DNA from: JAUCQB01 sp964586235
Lineage (GTDB): Bacteria; Planctomycetota; Phycisphaerae; UBA1845; PWPN01
Direction: 5' to 3'
DNA: 64,000 bases
NCBI GenBank assembly: GCA_964586235.1
Contig: CAZPIO010000008.1
Coordinates: 41,677 to 105,676 of the forward strand
In this document: in pieces, positions 29,001-38,070 of the stretch
How positions within the stretch are numbered: the first letter of the stretch is position 1
How the letters are laid out: each line of letters starts with the position of its first letter
Position numbers and translations under genes: made by a program
Notes under the pieces: generated by a model
Databases searched by the model: none
What the model saw: the letters and a program-made list of their open reading frames with translations, nothing else
What the model was told of the DNA's origin: nothing

Positions 29001-29674
29001 GTGTCGGCAAGTGTGATCTGTACCGTTCCCTTCAGGTCGCGCAGACCATCCACATCACACTTCGCATCCAGTTGGGGCACGTCGTACGCTCGCCCATCGG
29101 CCTGGACCAGGCGGACTGAGCCCTTGTTGAGAACGACGCGTCCGGTCAGCGGCGGCAGCACGATTGGCTCGGTGCTCGTCGAAGGCTTGCGGGGACTGAA
29201 TGCCTCCACCAGCGAGATCTGATTGTTCTCGTCGATGCAAAGCACGGCCCGCGGTGAATCGACCCTGATCTCCCCGAGCTGTTGCCGGGATAGCAGCACG
29301 GTCCACACCCCGCCGGGCCAGGCGGCCTGGTCGACGGTCAGGACGTCCCTACCCGCCGGGTCCGCCACAGTCAGCCCGGTGAGCTTTGTCGGCCCGCGCC
29401 AGGACAGCGAGATCTGCTCGACGCCGACGCGGCCCCGGATCTGATCGTTGACCAGACTGAGGATCAACCTGGAGCCGGTCGCAGTCGATGCCAGATACGG
29501 AGCAAGGGCGACCAGGACGATCAGAAGAACCAGGATCCCCAGCGGCACACGGATCCACCAGCGCCGGCGTCGGCGCTTCCTTTGAGGCGGCACCTGCTCG
29601 GGCCCTTGGGAACCGGCATAAGATTCCGGGGGAGCGTCAACCGCGCCCCGGTCGGCTTCGGGATTGGCGGGCAT
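26027..29674 (-). CDS. Large AsmA-like/TamB-like inner-membrane anchored protein
   Basis: A 1215-aa protein. After a basic stretch (RKRRRRRWW) a single TM helix lies at about residues 42-62, followed by NDQIRGRVGVEQISLSWRGPTKLTGLTVADPAG, the typical start of AsmA-like proteins. The rest is a long repetitive beta-rich array of short strands. The C-terminal region (GRLDMKDFKVQFGGPMA, TVPVRAAL-like segments, then DIKPLVERAMRS) fits the AsmA C-terminal domain, ending in a Lys-rich tail. Known relatives bridge the periplasm and are thought to move phospholipids towards the outer membrane. AGGAG lies 8 nt before the ATG at 29674. The length is at the upper end for such proteins. Confidence 0.8.
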   Translation of the reverse strand: MPANPEADRGAVDAPPESYAGSQGPEQVPPQRKRRRRRWWIRVPLGILVLLIVLVALAPYLASTATGSRLILSLVNDQIRGRVGVEQISLSWRGPTKLTGLTVADPAGRDVLTVDQAAWPGGVWTVLLSRQQLGEIRVDSPRAVLCIDENNQISLVEAFSPRKPSTSTEPIVLPPLTGRVVLNKGSVRLVQADGRAYDVPQLDAKCDVDGLRDLKGTVQITLADTSTVAVDAAIQQFTTNGRLDLSQTSGQVKAITSGEVDIASLTRFIMEQVSAAGKGNLDARLTFKPGETLVDVKSRVTGVQIARAGTAAINPTDLAIEGQTRMTSAGMSADVSLAGQAGNAQVRMTYALSGQPVRISARQLLSAVLTGSEIAMPDLTVDASSNVNLAVLAQAVPALLHIRPGVQITGGHLGIEDLSIRGGAQPALKGSIRLAELTAVDKGRTTRWEPIVAAFDVSLEAKHGLKIHRTEVESDFARVVATGTASELHADLTADLGKLNQQLGQVVDIGLREPAGLITGTLGVKRAGDDRIDVACDLVASDLRYETEKGRLEAAKAALKQTGHLELASGRVVKLVTSGFAADVDGQVVASGSGWFDFDQGTCSAEADVKNADLAYLGSKAAGYGVKDLNRYAGTAAVRVKIDRASADGPVVSGGQAALRNATVDGELLAKQDIVLGWSDARWSPALGTLSIETAELDSGLARATARQVHLETRERLSLDGKVEATADLARCLATAGRIGQWKTPPQIAGRLTLAGTCASTAGAIDASGNCRVDSLEIGAGKQAVREDRVEFIYDAAVNTREENITLKQFQLASQLLSARMTGKIDRYSTACVLSLSGSYEGSWDRITSLIHELAPATREALSFAGTAAGAFTVAGPAHQPEIRPVYRGITGGLDAGWTSVKAYGVTLGKAKLSPALRDGELTMPVTAIPASIGQVRLGGVIDLRTPDPMFRLPGRVLVVEGAQITPEIGRHVLSRVNPIFAFMTRAEGTLSLTTQDVLVPLSEEINRSGSGRGRLDMKDFKVQFGGPMAVLLELGALDKENMLAVTMDGVDFTLRDGRIWYDNLTMVFPENFDLKFSGSVGLDETVDLTVSVPVRAALLERFGVRGPVIEYARLLEGARVAVPMTGNRLLPKVDLTRVDIKPLVERAMRSAVAGEAAGVIDALRKSKQDSAGKKPPDQSSSTQPTAKPLEDATKKLLDSLLKDREQGKKAAPRK

Positions 29675-29906
29675 CAGTCCGGCTCCTTATTCGTTGCGGT
29701 GTTGCGGCTTACCCTCGGGCTATGATAGCACATGCCATGTCACCTCGACACCTGCAAACGCTCATCCCGGCGTCGGGTAAAGTGCGGCCCACTGCCCATC
29801 GGAGAAGGAGATCAGAACTCGAACGGCAGGATACGCGGCGGCGGATTCGGATCTCTGTGCCGCCGCCTGGGTGGCGTGCAGTTGCCGCTCGGCACCGCGC
29901 ACAGCC

Positions 29907-31781
29907 TTATTCCTGCGGATCGCGGCGATTCGATGAACGCGTGCCGGGCCTGACCTTCGGATCGGGCGCAGCCGCTTTGGGCTTGGCGGGCGGAGTCTTG
30001 AGGATCTCCAACAAGCTCCGCGAGCGGCTGACCAGCGGCGATCTTTTCAACTGCAACTGCGTCGGCTGAGCGAGACTACGCTGGGCCGTCTCAGACACCG
30101 CCGGTTGGCCCGACCTGGTCACCCGCGGAGGCGTCGCGGCCGGCGGGGCCGATGCTTGTCGCTGTCTGGCCGGTGCCGGCTGCACCTGGCCGGGCGCCGG
30201 CGAGCTCCGATCTGGTGACGGCACCTTCCTTGGCTCGGCAGTTCGAATCGTCGGGACGGGGACCGGCTCCTTCGGGGTGGCCGCCGGTTTCGGGGTTTCC
30301 ACGTCCTTGCGATGGTCCCTGTACTGCCGTGTTTCTGTGATCGTCTGGCGGTACTTCTTGATGCGGTCCTGCGAGATCGATTCGAACCGGAAAGGCAGGT
30401 CCGAGCGTTTAACGATCCTGTCCAATGGCTCCACCATTTCGGGCTGGACGGTCACACGGAAGTCGATATCGCGGCGAGTTTCCAGTCTCCCAGGTGCCGC
30501 ATAAGTGCGAGGCGGCCGGGCCTCCGGATGATCGCGCCGATAGTGGTATTCGTCGCGCAGTCGCTGTGTGAATTCGGTCGCGGCCATGCGCTGCGTCGCA
30601 ACATACCGGGCGAAGACAGGATCATAGCCGTAACGGCTGTTATGAAATGAAACCATCGGATAGATGCCGGAGCGGAAAAACGCGCTATCGTAGTAGTCGC
30701 CGAAGTAGAAATGGTCGTAGCGAGGCCGGGCGAAGAGATCTCCGATGAGCAGGGACACATTCACCACCGCGCTTGGCGAATAGATCAAGGTACGCCGGGC
30801 CCGGATCTGAGGCGGCACATGAATCGGTGCAAACACCACACCCCGGCGGGGCACGATATGGTCCCAGTAACCGCTGACGAAGACATATCCTCTCGGTGTC
30901 CAGACATAGTGATCCGGAACCCACACCCAGTTGTCCTGCGGCGCCATCCAGCATCCCGCTCGCCAGAGATAAGTCGTTTGACGCCACACCCAGATGCCTG
31001 GGACCCAGATGTGATTCGGTCTGGGTGGCTGACCCACTGGTCCGCTTTCGAGCGATTCGGGAGGCGGCGGAAGGTATTGCACCGTCTCGACCTTGTGGGC
31101 CTGCCAGAAGCCCGAGACCCACTGGAAACCACCCTGGACCTCGCGCCAGTAGCCCGGCACAAACTGTCTGTCAGGCGGCATGTTCCGCCAGATGCCGCTC
31201 ACCCAGACGAAGTCGGAGCGCTCGTCGTCCCAGCCCCAGTAACCCGCAATCCACGCCATGTCGTCACCGCGAGGATACTGATCAGGCGGAACCTCATCGA
31301 TCAGAGGCGGCGGGGGCTTGGAGACAATAAGCCCGGGCGCCGGATCGAAGAGGACCGGCACGGCGAACGCCTCATGCACCAAGCCGCGGTTTTCAACAAC
31401 GTAGGAAGTATCTGCCGGGACTATCGAGGCTGCTGGGACTGGCGGCACTACCGCTGCCGGCGGCGCGATCGGCGCTGGCGGCACCACGGGAGTTACCGGC
31501 GCAGGAGGAGGCGGCTGGACCCGGACTACCGCCGGTCGCTGCTGAACACTGTCACTGCTGTGTCGCTTCTCATCCTTGTCCCGATCGCGCCGCCTTTCAT
31601 CATCGTCTCTGTCACGTCGCTTCTCATCTCGGTGATCATCACGCTGCTCGTATCGTTGCGGGTAGCGGTGCCGATCTTCGCGAAAGCGATCTCCGTGATC
31701 GTCGCCACATCCAGTCAGGGCTGTCAGCACGGCCAGGGCGAACGGAACCGTCGTCAACAGGCATTTTCCTGGATCGCTCAT
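29907..31781 (-). CDS. YXWGXW-repeat lipoprotein
   Basis: A 624-aa predicted lipoprotein with signal peptide LTTVPFALAVLTALTGC (lipobox LTGC). It is followed by an extremely Asp/Arg/His-rich segment (about residues 24-75), a Pro/Val-rich linker, and six to eight WxPGxW/WVxGxW motifs such as WIAGYWGWDD, FVPGYWREV, WVSGFWQAH, WVPGIWVWR, FVSGYWDH. The C-terminus is Pro/Ala/Arg-rich and disordered. YXWGXW proteins are frequent in planctomycetes; no biochemical role is established. The start ATG 31781 has AAGGAA upstream; an upstream extension to 31835 would bury the signal peptide. Confidence 0.85.
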   Translation of the reverse strand: MSDPGKCLLTTVPFALAVLTALTGCGDDHGDRFREDRHRYPQRYEQRDDHRDEKRRDRDDDERRRDRDKDEKRHSSDSVQQRPAVVRVQPPPPAPVTPVVPPAPIAPPAAVVPPVPAASIVPADTSYVVENRGLVHEAFAVPVLFDPAPGLIVSKPPPPLIDEVPPDQYPRGDDMAWIAGYWGWDDERSDFVWVSGIWRNMPPDRQFVPGYWREVQGGFQWVSGFWQAHKVETVQYLPPPPESLESGPVGQPPRPNHIWVPGIWVWRQTTYLWRAGCWMAPQDNWVWVPDHYVWTPRGYVFVSGYWDHIVPRRGVVFAPIHVPPQIRARRTLIYSPSAVVNVSLLIGDLFARPRYDHFYFGDYYDSAFFRSGIYPMVSFHNSRYGYDPVFARYVATQRMAATEFTQRLRDEYHYRRDHPEARPPRTYAAPGRLETRRDIDFRVTVQPEMVEPLDRIVKRSDLPFRFESISQDRIKKYRQTITETRQYRDHRKDVETPKPAATPKEPVPVPTIRTAEPRKVPSPDRSSPAPGQVQPAPARQRQASAPPAATPPRVTRSGQPAVSETAQRSLAQPTQLQLKRSPLVSRSRSLLEILKTPPAKPKAAAPDPKVRPGTRSSNRRDPQE

Positions 31782-32151
31782 GTCGAGTTCCTTGCAGTGA
31801 GGAGCCCCATTCGAAATCCAATCGCGCACAATCATCGCGAATCACCAGAAGCTGATAACCTTAACCGGCGTTGGGCGCTGCGCAAAGCAACCGGTGCCGG
31901 CCTGATAGAAGAAGCTCGGAAGTCATCTGTCTCAGTTCGGCAGAACAACAAGCCCATCATTTCAGGAGCCGTTGAAGTCTGCCCGCACCTGCACCGAGTG
32001 ACCCCGATCACGTCTGCCGTTGTCGCCCGCGAGCCGCGGACCGCTGGTCAGGCCCTGAAGCCCCGCGCCGACAAAGCTGATAGAATGACACAATATGGCC
32101 GGGCAAGAGTTGCATGGGCAATGCCGGTTCATGATGTTTGGAGACCCCCGC
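31782..32151. promoter_or_regulatory. Divergent intergenic region with an extended -10 element
   Basis: 370 bp between divergent genes with no coding support. On the plus strand TGATAGAAT (TAGAAT at 32081-32086, with the TGn extension) lies about 65 bp upstream of the glycosidase-like start and may be its promoter; a clear -35 is lacking. No minus-strand promoter for the YXWGXW gene was recognised. Confidence 0.4.
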
Positions 32152-34272
32152 ATGCCTTTCTGCAGAATCGTGCTCCTTGCGCACCTGGCCCTGATGACCG
32201 TGCCGTCGCTTGCCGCTCAGTCGGCCCCTTCTTCCGTTCCCGAACAGTTTCCGAGATTCGTTGTGCCGGGCCACGACAAGGAAATGGACAGCCTGCGGCG
32301 GCTGTTCTGGTTGCACTACCGGCCGGCTGGCCCGTTGATCACATTGTGGGACGAGTGGATGCCGATGTCGACGCTGTGGCCGGCCATGGGCGCCGGGCGT
32401 GAAATGGAGTCGATGCGTCTCCGCTGGGCGGCGGCACTGGCCAGTCGTGGGGTGAACAACGAGGGTTACGTCCACACGCACCAGCACGATGGCCCGGCTC
32501 ACGCCGAGGGCTGGCCGTTCCCCCTCTGGATGCAGGCCGGAGGGATCGGCTGGCATTTTCGCGGCACGGGCGTGTCGGGATACGACGCGCCGCCGGCCAC
32601 CCCCGACGGATGGACGCTCACAGGGGCGACCAGCGGCGGTGTAAATGAAAAGGGCTGGGTCGTCGACCTGACTGCCGCCCGCTCCACCGCCCAGACACCC
32701 CCGTTCGCTGTCGAGGCGAGAATCGCCCCCTGGCTCCGGCTGAACTGGTGGGCCGGCGGACTGGCAGGCGCCAACTGTTACGTTGAGTGGACGACAAAGG
32801 ACCAGCCGGACTACTCACTCGAGCGCCGATGCTATTTCACACCGGCGATCGGCCGCGACAAGGCACAAACGCACCTGCCCATGGGAGGCGACGACGGAGC
32901 ACTCAAGACCGACGCCGTCGAGACCCGGACCATGATCCCGGTATGCCGCCTGCCGGCCTGGAAGGGAACCATCACCGGTCTGCGAATCGGCTTCGACAAC
33001 CCGGGGCCCGCGAAACTGGTCATCAAGTCCTTTCACACGGCCTGCGACACGCGTCACAACATCAATAACTCCAACTTCATTCGCGGCTGCCACGATCATT
33101 TCCTGTGGTCCCTCGACTACACATTCCTGCGCGATCAGATCGGCAGGTTGCGCAGCGCGATGCGGTTCATGATGCGCGAGTTCGACACGCGCAACCGCAA
33201 GTGCATTTACACAACCTGGCCCGGCCACGAAGGCCGCAGCGGCGTGCGGTATGTCGACGGCAAGAAGGTTGTGGTCGCCGGCGAAGGCATCGGCAGCAAC
33301 TACTGGGACCTGCTGCCCTTCGGCGGCGAGGATGCGCTCGCGACGATCTACTACTACGACACCCTGCTGGATCTGGCGAACCTGGAAGAACTGATCGCCG
33401 CTCATCCCGGGTGGAACATCGCCACCGGCGCCGACGCTTTTGACCCGGCGGATCTGCGCCGCCATGCACAGGAGGTGAAGAGCTACGGCACCAGGCGGTT
33501 CTGGAACGAGAAGACCGGCCGTTTCGGCACCGTTGACCTCGACGGCCGGATGCACGATTACGGCTGGACGTTCCTCAACAACGAAGCCATCTACTACGAC
33601 TTCGCCACGCCCGAACAAGCCCGGTCCATCCGCGACTGGATCAGCGGACACCGCAGCGTCGCAGGTGATACCTCACAGGGACCGGATATCTACCACTGGC
33701 GTTTCGGCCCCCGCTCATCCACGTTGCGCAATCTCGACTACTACTTCTGGGGCTGGTCGAATCCGGAATCGGTCCCTTGGGGCAACCAGGTGCAGGATGG
33801 CGGCGGCGTGCTCGGCTGGTCCTATCACGACCTGATGACCCGCCTGCTGGTCGACGGGCCCGACGACGCCTGGCGGCGGCTGCGGGAAATCCTCGTGTGG
33901 TTCGACGAGACCCAGGCGGCGGGCGGCTATCGCGCCTACTACAGCGACCCGGCCAAGGGCACTCTGCAAGGCGGCAATGTCCCCGGCGGCCTTGGTCTGG
34001 ACAGGGAGTTCTTCGAGTCTATCCTGGTACCCCAGGTGATGCTCTATGGGTTCATGGGGTTCAGGCCGACGGCCGAGGGATGCGAGGTTGCGCCCCGATT
34101 CCCGGCCGACTGGCCCTCGCTGACCATCACCCAAATCCACCTGCACGACCATCTGCTGGACATCACGGCAAAGCCCAACGCGTTGCAGGTAACCGATCAC
34201 GACACAGGCGGTAGCCCGTTGCGGATTAAGGCCCCGCCCGGCTGGACGGTGACCAGGAGCAATGCCCGTTGA
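32152..34272 (+). CDS. Secreted six-hairpin (alpha/alpha)6 glycosidase-like protein
   Basis: A 706-aa protein with a signal peptide (IVLLAHLALMTVPSLAAQS). The catalytic region looks like an (alpha/alpha)6 toroid: SNYWDLLPFGGEDALATIYYYD, LDGRMHDYGWTFLNNEAIYY and GGYRAYYSDPAKGTLQGG are reminiscent of GH63/GH78/amylo-glucosidase-like proteins, with acidic residues in GGEDA and WFDETQ as candidate catalytic positions. The exact GH family cannot be fixed by eye. It is followed by a sulfatase gene 105 bp downstream, suggesting breakdown of a sulfated glycan. The start ATG 32152 has GGAG 8 nt upstream; the longer frame from 32095 would push the signal peptide inward. Confidence 0.7.
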   Translation: MPFCRIVLLAHLALMTVPSLAAQSAPSSVPEQFPRFVVPGHDKEMDSLRRLFWLHYRPAGPLITLWDEWMPMSTLWPAMGAGREMESMRLRWAAALASRGVNNEGYVHTHQHDGPAHAEGWPFPLWMQAGGIGWHFRGTGVSGYDAPPATPDGWTLTGATSGGVNEKGWVVDLTAARSTAQTPPFAVEARIAPWLRLNWWAGGLAGANCYVEWTTKDQPDYSLERRCYFTPAIGRDKAQTHLPMGGDDGALKTDAVETRTMIPVCRLPAWKGTITGLRIGFDNPGPAKLVIKSFHTACDTRHNINNSNFIRGCHDHFLWSLDYTFLRDQIGRLRSAMRFMMREFDTRNRKCIYTTWPGHEGRSGVRYVDGKKVVVAGEGIGSNYWDLLPFGGEDALATIYYYDTLLDLANLEELIAAHPGWNIATGADAFDPADLRRHAQEVKSYGTRRFWNEKTGRFGTVDLDGRMHDYGWTFLNNEAIYYDFATPEQARSIRDWISGHRSVAGDTSQGPDIYHWRFGPRSSTLRNLDYYFWGWSNPESVPWGNQVQDGGGVLGWSYHDLMTRLLVDGPDDAWRRLREILVWFDETQAAGGYRAYYSDPAKGTLQGGNVPGGLGLDREFFESILVPQVMLYGFMGFRPTAEGCEVAPRFPADWPSLTITQIHLHDHLLDITAKPNALQVTDHDTGGSPLRIKAPPGWTVTRSNAR

Positions 34273-34376
34273 GTATCAGATGCAGCGTGCGGCACCCCGG
34301 AGAATCGATATCAGCAGAGGAACGTGGAGTCACCCCCCGGGCGCAGAGAAGTGCTGAACCAGTAAGGGGATTGTCT

Positions 34377-35948
34377 ATGAAACGTCCTGTAATCGTCCTT
34401 TGCGCCGTGTCGGCGATCATCTCGTCGGCCGGGTCCCTCGCGACTGCGGCATCCGCGGCTGAGATCACCAAGCCGGAGAAAAGGAAAAACATCTGCCTGA
34501 TCCAGTTTGACAGTTGGGACGGACGGGTCCTGGGCAGCATGGGGCACGCGGTGGTGAAGAACGCCACGCCCAACTGTGACCGCCTCGCCGGGCAGGGCGT
34601 GCTGTTTCGCAACGCCTATTGCAGTCATCCCATCTGCTGTCCTTCGCGAGCCAATATGTGGGCCGGCAAATACACCCATCACCTCGAAAGCTGGAACAAC
34701 TACAAAGGGCTGGAGCCGGGCGTGCCGACCTTCAAGGACCTCCTCGAAAAAACCGGCTATCGTTTCGCCTCGGATGAGGGCGGGATCGGCAAGCACGACT
34801 ATCGCAGCGGGGGGCACAGCCAGTTGGCCCGCATCACCGCCTGGGCCGGGACGGCGAATATCGCCCTTCCGTTCTTCCGGCCCGAGGCCCCCAGGATCAT
34901 CGAGAGCCAGGAGAAGAGGGTTCATCGGTCCGATTGGGAGCGGGTGGACGAGGCGTGCACATGGCTGACACAGAACGCTCGCGGCGAGCGGCCCTTCTTC
35001 CTCTACGTCTCGATGGGAATTCCCCATCCCGCTTTCGTGACCTCGCGGTACTGGCTTTCGCGGATCAACATGGACGCGGTGACCCTCCCGCCGGCCGACG
35101 ACGAAGACCACCCCGTCATGCAGTTTCAGCGCACCGGCAAGAACTGGCAGCACGGTTTTGACGATGACACCGTTCGCAAGACCCGGGCCATCTACTACGC
35201 GATGTGCGCGGAGGCCGATGCGATGGTCGGGCGGTTGCTGGACAAGCTCGATGAACTGAGGCTCGACGACGAGACCTACGTCATCCTGATCAGCGACCAC
35301 GGCGAAAACAACATGGAGCATCGCCAGTGGTACAAGATGAACATGTACGAATCATCCGTGCGCGTGCCAATGATCGTAGCCGGCCCGGGCCTTCTGAAGG
35401 GTACGACCATCGACAACATCGTTTCGCTGATCGATCTCTATCCCACCCTCATGGACATGGGCCAGACCGCCGGGCCGGATGACCTCGACGGCGAATCCTT
35501 GATGCCGCTGCTGACCGGCCGAACAACCAGGAGCCGGAACTGGGCTCTGACGCTCTTCACCGGATGCAGCGCGAACACGTCAATGTTCATGCTCCGCCAG
35601 GGGGATTGGAAATACGTGGCCTATCCCGGCTACAAACCCCAGTTGTTTAACCTGAAGGACGACCCCGACGAGGTGCACAACCTGGCCGGCCGGCGGGCCG
35701 AAGTGACCGGCAACATGGACCGTCAACTGCGTTCGATCGTGGACTACGAGGAGGTTCACGGCCGCTGGGTTCGCTACTGCAAGTCGGCGTTCAGGCAATG
35801 GCGCGAGCAGATTAAGGCGCACCCCGTTCACCTGAAGGAATACGGCAGCGACATCCCCGCCGCCACTTACGAACAGATCATGGCGAATACCTACATCGGC
35901 TGGAACGACGATTGGGCAAAAAAGATTGACGACTGGCTCGCCCAGTAG
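34377..35948 (+). CDS. Secreted type I sulfatase (formylglycine-dependent)
   Basis: A 523-aa protein with a signal peptide (MKRPVIVLCAVSAIISSAGSLATAASA). Type I sulfatase motifs are intact: LIQFDSWD near the N-terminus for metal binding; SHPICCPSRANMWAGKYTHH, where CxPSR supplies the Cys that becomes formylglycine; and VILISDHGENNMEH for the second metal-binding set. It hydrolyses sulfate esters, probably on a polysaccharide given the flanking glycosidases. The maturase is not encoded in this window. AAGGGG lies 7 nt before ATG 34377, which decides the start over the longer frame at 34269. Confidence 0.92.
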   Translation: MKRPVIVLCAVSAIISSAGSLATAASAAEITKPEKRKNICLIQFDSWDGRVLGSMGHAVVKNATPNCDRLAGQGVLFRNAYCSHPICCPSRANMWAGKYTHHLESWNNYKGLEPGVPTFKDLLEKTGYRFASDEGGIGKHDYRSGGHSQLARITAWAGTANIALPFFRPEAPRIIESQEKRVHRSDWERVDEACTWLTQNARGERPFFLYVSMGIPHPAFVTSRYWLSRINMDAVTLPPADDEDHPVMQFQRTGKNWQHGFDDDTVRKTRAIYYAMCAEADAMVGRLLDKLDELRLDDETYVILISDHGENNMEHRQWYKMNMYESSVRVPMIVAGPGLLKGTTIDNIVSLIDLYPTLMDMGQTAGPDDLDGESLMPLLTGRTTRSRNWALTLFTGCSANTSMFMLRQGDWKYVAYPGYKPQLFNLKDDPDEVHNLAGRRAEVTGNMDRQLRSIVDYEEVHGRWVRYCKSAFRQWREQIKAHPVHLKEYGSDIPAATYEQIMANTYIGWNDDWAKKIDDWLAQ

Positions 35949-36169
35949 CCGTCGCCCCGGATCAAACTGCAAACGGACTCCAGCGAACGGTTGCCGGCTC
36001 TGTCCGTTCGACATATGCTGCTCATGCGCCTGTGGGCCTCAGAAAACGAGCGGCCAAGAAGGAGCATCATCGCGCCCGAACCAGACAAGGCTCGAATGCC
36101 CCAAGCCCGAGCAGTGAATTCAACGGCTCGGCAGGCACCACCATCACACATTGATTGAAGGAGACGACA

Positions 36170-37732
36170 ATGAGGCATCGAAAATGGTCACGCATCTGCC
36201 TGTGCTTCATGATGGGCTTGGGCTGCCTGGGCTGCGCCGCCCGGAACTCCTCCACGCCGATCGATGTCGGTTCACGCAAACAACTATTTGTCGACGATCG
36301 GTTCATCGCATCCAGCCGGGGCGTGCAACTCACCATGAACCCGCCGGTCAAGATGAACGAGCCCGTTCTCGCCAACTACATCCCTTGGGAAGGCGAGGAG
36401 GGCGCTTCGGCCATTTCCTACTCCTCGGTCCTCAAGGATGGTAACAAGGTCCGCATCTGGGGGGCGGGCAAGGCCCTTCTGCCGGTCTGGCTCAAGGCCG
36501 ACGGCCCGATCGTCGATCTCTATGCCTACGCCGAATCCGCCGACGGCATCCACTTCACGAAACCCGATCCGAGCCTGTACCGCTACGATGAGGCGCGAGC
36601 CGAGGTCGGCAAGCACGGCCGCACCGGCGGCGTATCGGTCTGGTTCGACCCCCAGGCACCGCCCTCACAGCGATACAAGACGCAGGCGAAGTTCTATCCG
36701 CCCGGAGCCACCGCTCAATTCCATATCTGTGCCTCGCCGGATGGGTATCGTTGGACGCTCCTCACCAAACCCGCCATTAAGGAAATGGACACCCAGAGCG
36801 TTGCCTTCTGGGATGAAAGCATCCGGAAGTATGTCCTCTATACGCGCAAGAACCCACGCCGCCACACGCCTCAGCGGTACCGGGTCGTCCGCCGGTTTGA
36901 GTCCGTCGATCTCCTGGACTGGCAGAACGAGGTTTTTGTGATGCAGGCGGACGAGATCGACAAGTCGATCTACGTGTCTCCGACGCCCCAACCGCCTGTG
37001 GATTACTATGGGGCAGCGGTCTTCAAATACCCGGCAGACTCCCCTGACGGCGTGTACATCATGCTCGCTCAAGCCTTCTGGCACTGGCAACGCCGGCCGC
37101 TCGAGCAACGGCGAGGGGGCCATCCGGATCACAAGTTCGAATTCGAGGTTCTGGCCCCGGCCACATTGGATGTCCGGCTGGCAGTGAGCCGGGACGGCGT
37201 TCACTTTCAGCGGGTCGGCGGCAGAAAGTCGTTCATCAGCCTCGGCATGGAGGGCACCTTCTCCGCCAAGCGAACCTGGGCGCTGCCGAACCCGATCCGC
37301 ATGGGCAGCGAGCTATGGATCTACTACTTTGGGGAAAACCGCGACCACGACGGTTTTATCGATCCCGTCGCATCCAGGTACTTGTGCGGGATTGACAGGG
37401 CGATCCTGCGGCTCGACGGGTTCGTGTCGGCCGACGCCGATTACGCAGGCGGCGAACTGGTGACTCCGCTGATCACCTTCCAGGGTCGGCGTCTGGAGCT
37501 CAACCTCGACGCCGGCGCGGGAGGCAGTGCCCGCGTCGAGCTGCTGGACCGGCAGGGTCGGCCGATCAGCGGATATACCCGTGAAGATGCGTCGCCCCTC
37601 TACGGCAACTCGGTTCGCATGCCGGTAAGCTGGCGCAGCGGAACCGACCTCCAGTCGTTGGCGGGCAAGCCCATCCGTGTCCGCTTCCTGATGCGCGACT
37701 GCAAGCTGTACGCTTTCCAGTTCGTGAACTGA
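36170..37732 (+). CDS. Beta-propeller glycosidase-like lipoprotein (GH32/GH43/GH117-like fold)
   Basis: A 520-aa protein with an apparent lipoprotein signal (MGLGCLGCAAR). It starts with GSRKQLFVDDRFIASSRGVQL and continues with repeated short beta blades: ESADGIHFTKPD, VWFDPQAPPSQRYKTQAKFY, SPDGYRWTLL, FWDESIRKYVLYTRK, and VSRDGVHFQRVG. This layout is common in secreted planctomycete proteins annotated as five-bladed-propeller glycosidases. Candidate catalytic acids cannot be assigned. The C-terminal 90 residues look like a beta-sandwich module. GAAGGAG precedes ATG 36170. It follows the sulfatase gene by about 220 bp. Confidence 0.68.
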   Translation: MRHRKWSRICLCFMMGLGCLGCAARNSSTPIDVGSRKQLFVDDRFIASSRGVQLTMNPPVKMNEPVLANYIPWEGEEGASAISYSSVLKDGNKVRIWGAGKALLPVWLKADGPIVDLYAYAESADGIHFTKPDPSLYRYDEARAEVGKHGRTGGVSVWFDPQAPPSQRYKTQAKFYPPGATAQFHICASPDGYRWTLLTKPAIKEMDTQSVAFWDESIRKYVLYTRKNPRRHTPQRYRVVRRFESVDLLDWQNEVFVMQADEIDKSIYVSPTPQPPVDYYGAAVFKYPADSPDGVYIMLAQAFWHWQRRPLEQRRGGHPDHKFEFEVLAPATLDVRLAVSRDGVHFQRVGGRKSFISLGMEGTFSAKRTWALPNPIRMGSELWIYYFGENRDHDGFIDPVASRYLCGIDRAILRLDGFVSADADYAGGELVTPLITFQGRRLELNLDAGAGGSARVELLDRQGRPISGYTREDASPLYGNSVRMPVSWRSGTDLQSLAGKPIRVRFLMRDCKLYAFQFVN

Positions 37733-37785
37733 ACGGTTGGCCTTCGCGGTGCCTGGCAGGCACTCGGTGGTCAATGACGCAGGCC

Positions 37786-37911
37786 CATGGACCATTCGTA
37801 AAATCGGCAGGAGCGGTCACTTATGTTATGACCACTCCTGTCGCCCGAAGGCAGCTTCAGCCGCCAGACCCCAGGAGGACTCGAACTGCTGTCTCCAGGA
37901 TGAGAACCTGA
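37786..37911 (-). repeat. Direct repeat copy A (degenerate tRNA-3'-half-like segment plus terminator)
   Basis: About 126 bp that aligns with 41225-41348 at roughly 80% identity with two small indels. Read on the minus strand it begins with an anticodon-loop-like segment (CAGGTTCTCATCCTG), then a decayed T-arm, a conserved linker, and a terminator hairpin. The T-arm no longer pairs properly here, so it is the more decayed copy. Confidence 0.65.
37800..37839 (-). terminator. Minus-strand rho-independent terminator in repeat A
   Basis: Arms at 37809-37819 and 37829-37839 pair over 11 bp with a 9-nt loop; in minus-strand RNA the single irregular pair is a G-U wobble, and UUUU follows. In plus-strand RNA it would be a C-A mismatch. 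Confidence 0.5.
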
Positions 37912-38070
37912 CCGAGGCCATCAGTAAGGCTTTCAACCGCAAGACTTGCGAACACGCGGGCGATTTCTTTGTGGATTTCTTGGTGTCCATGGAGAAGGCA
38001 TGTCCTGATCTGGTTGCAGTCATCAGTACTCGAAATCGCTAACATGTGGTCAAAACGGGAGCACACAAAA

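Noticed and set aside
27434..29119. Plus-strand open frame of 561 codons
   Set aside because: Antisense to the AsmA-like gene, no motif and no ribosome site.
30711..32402. Plus-strand open frame of 563 codons
   Set aside because: Antisense to the YXWGXW gene and overlapping the glycosidase start; low-complexity Arg/His-rich translation.
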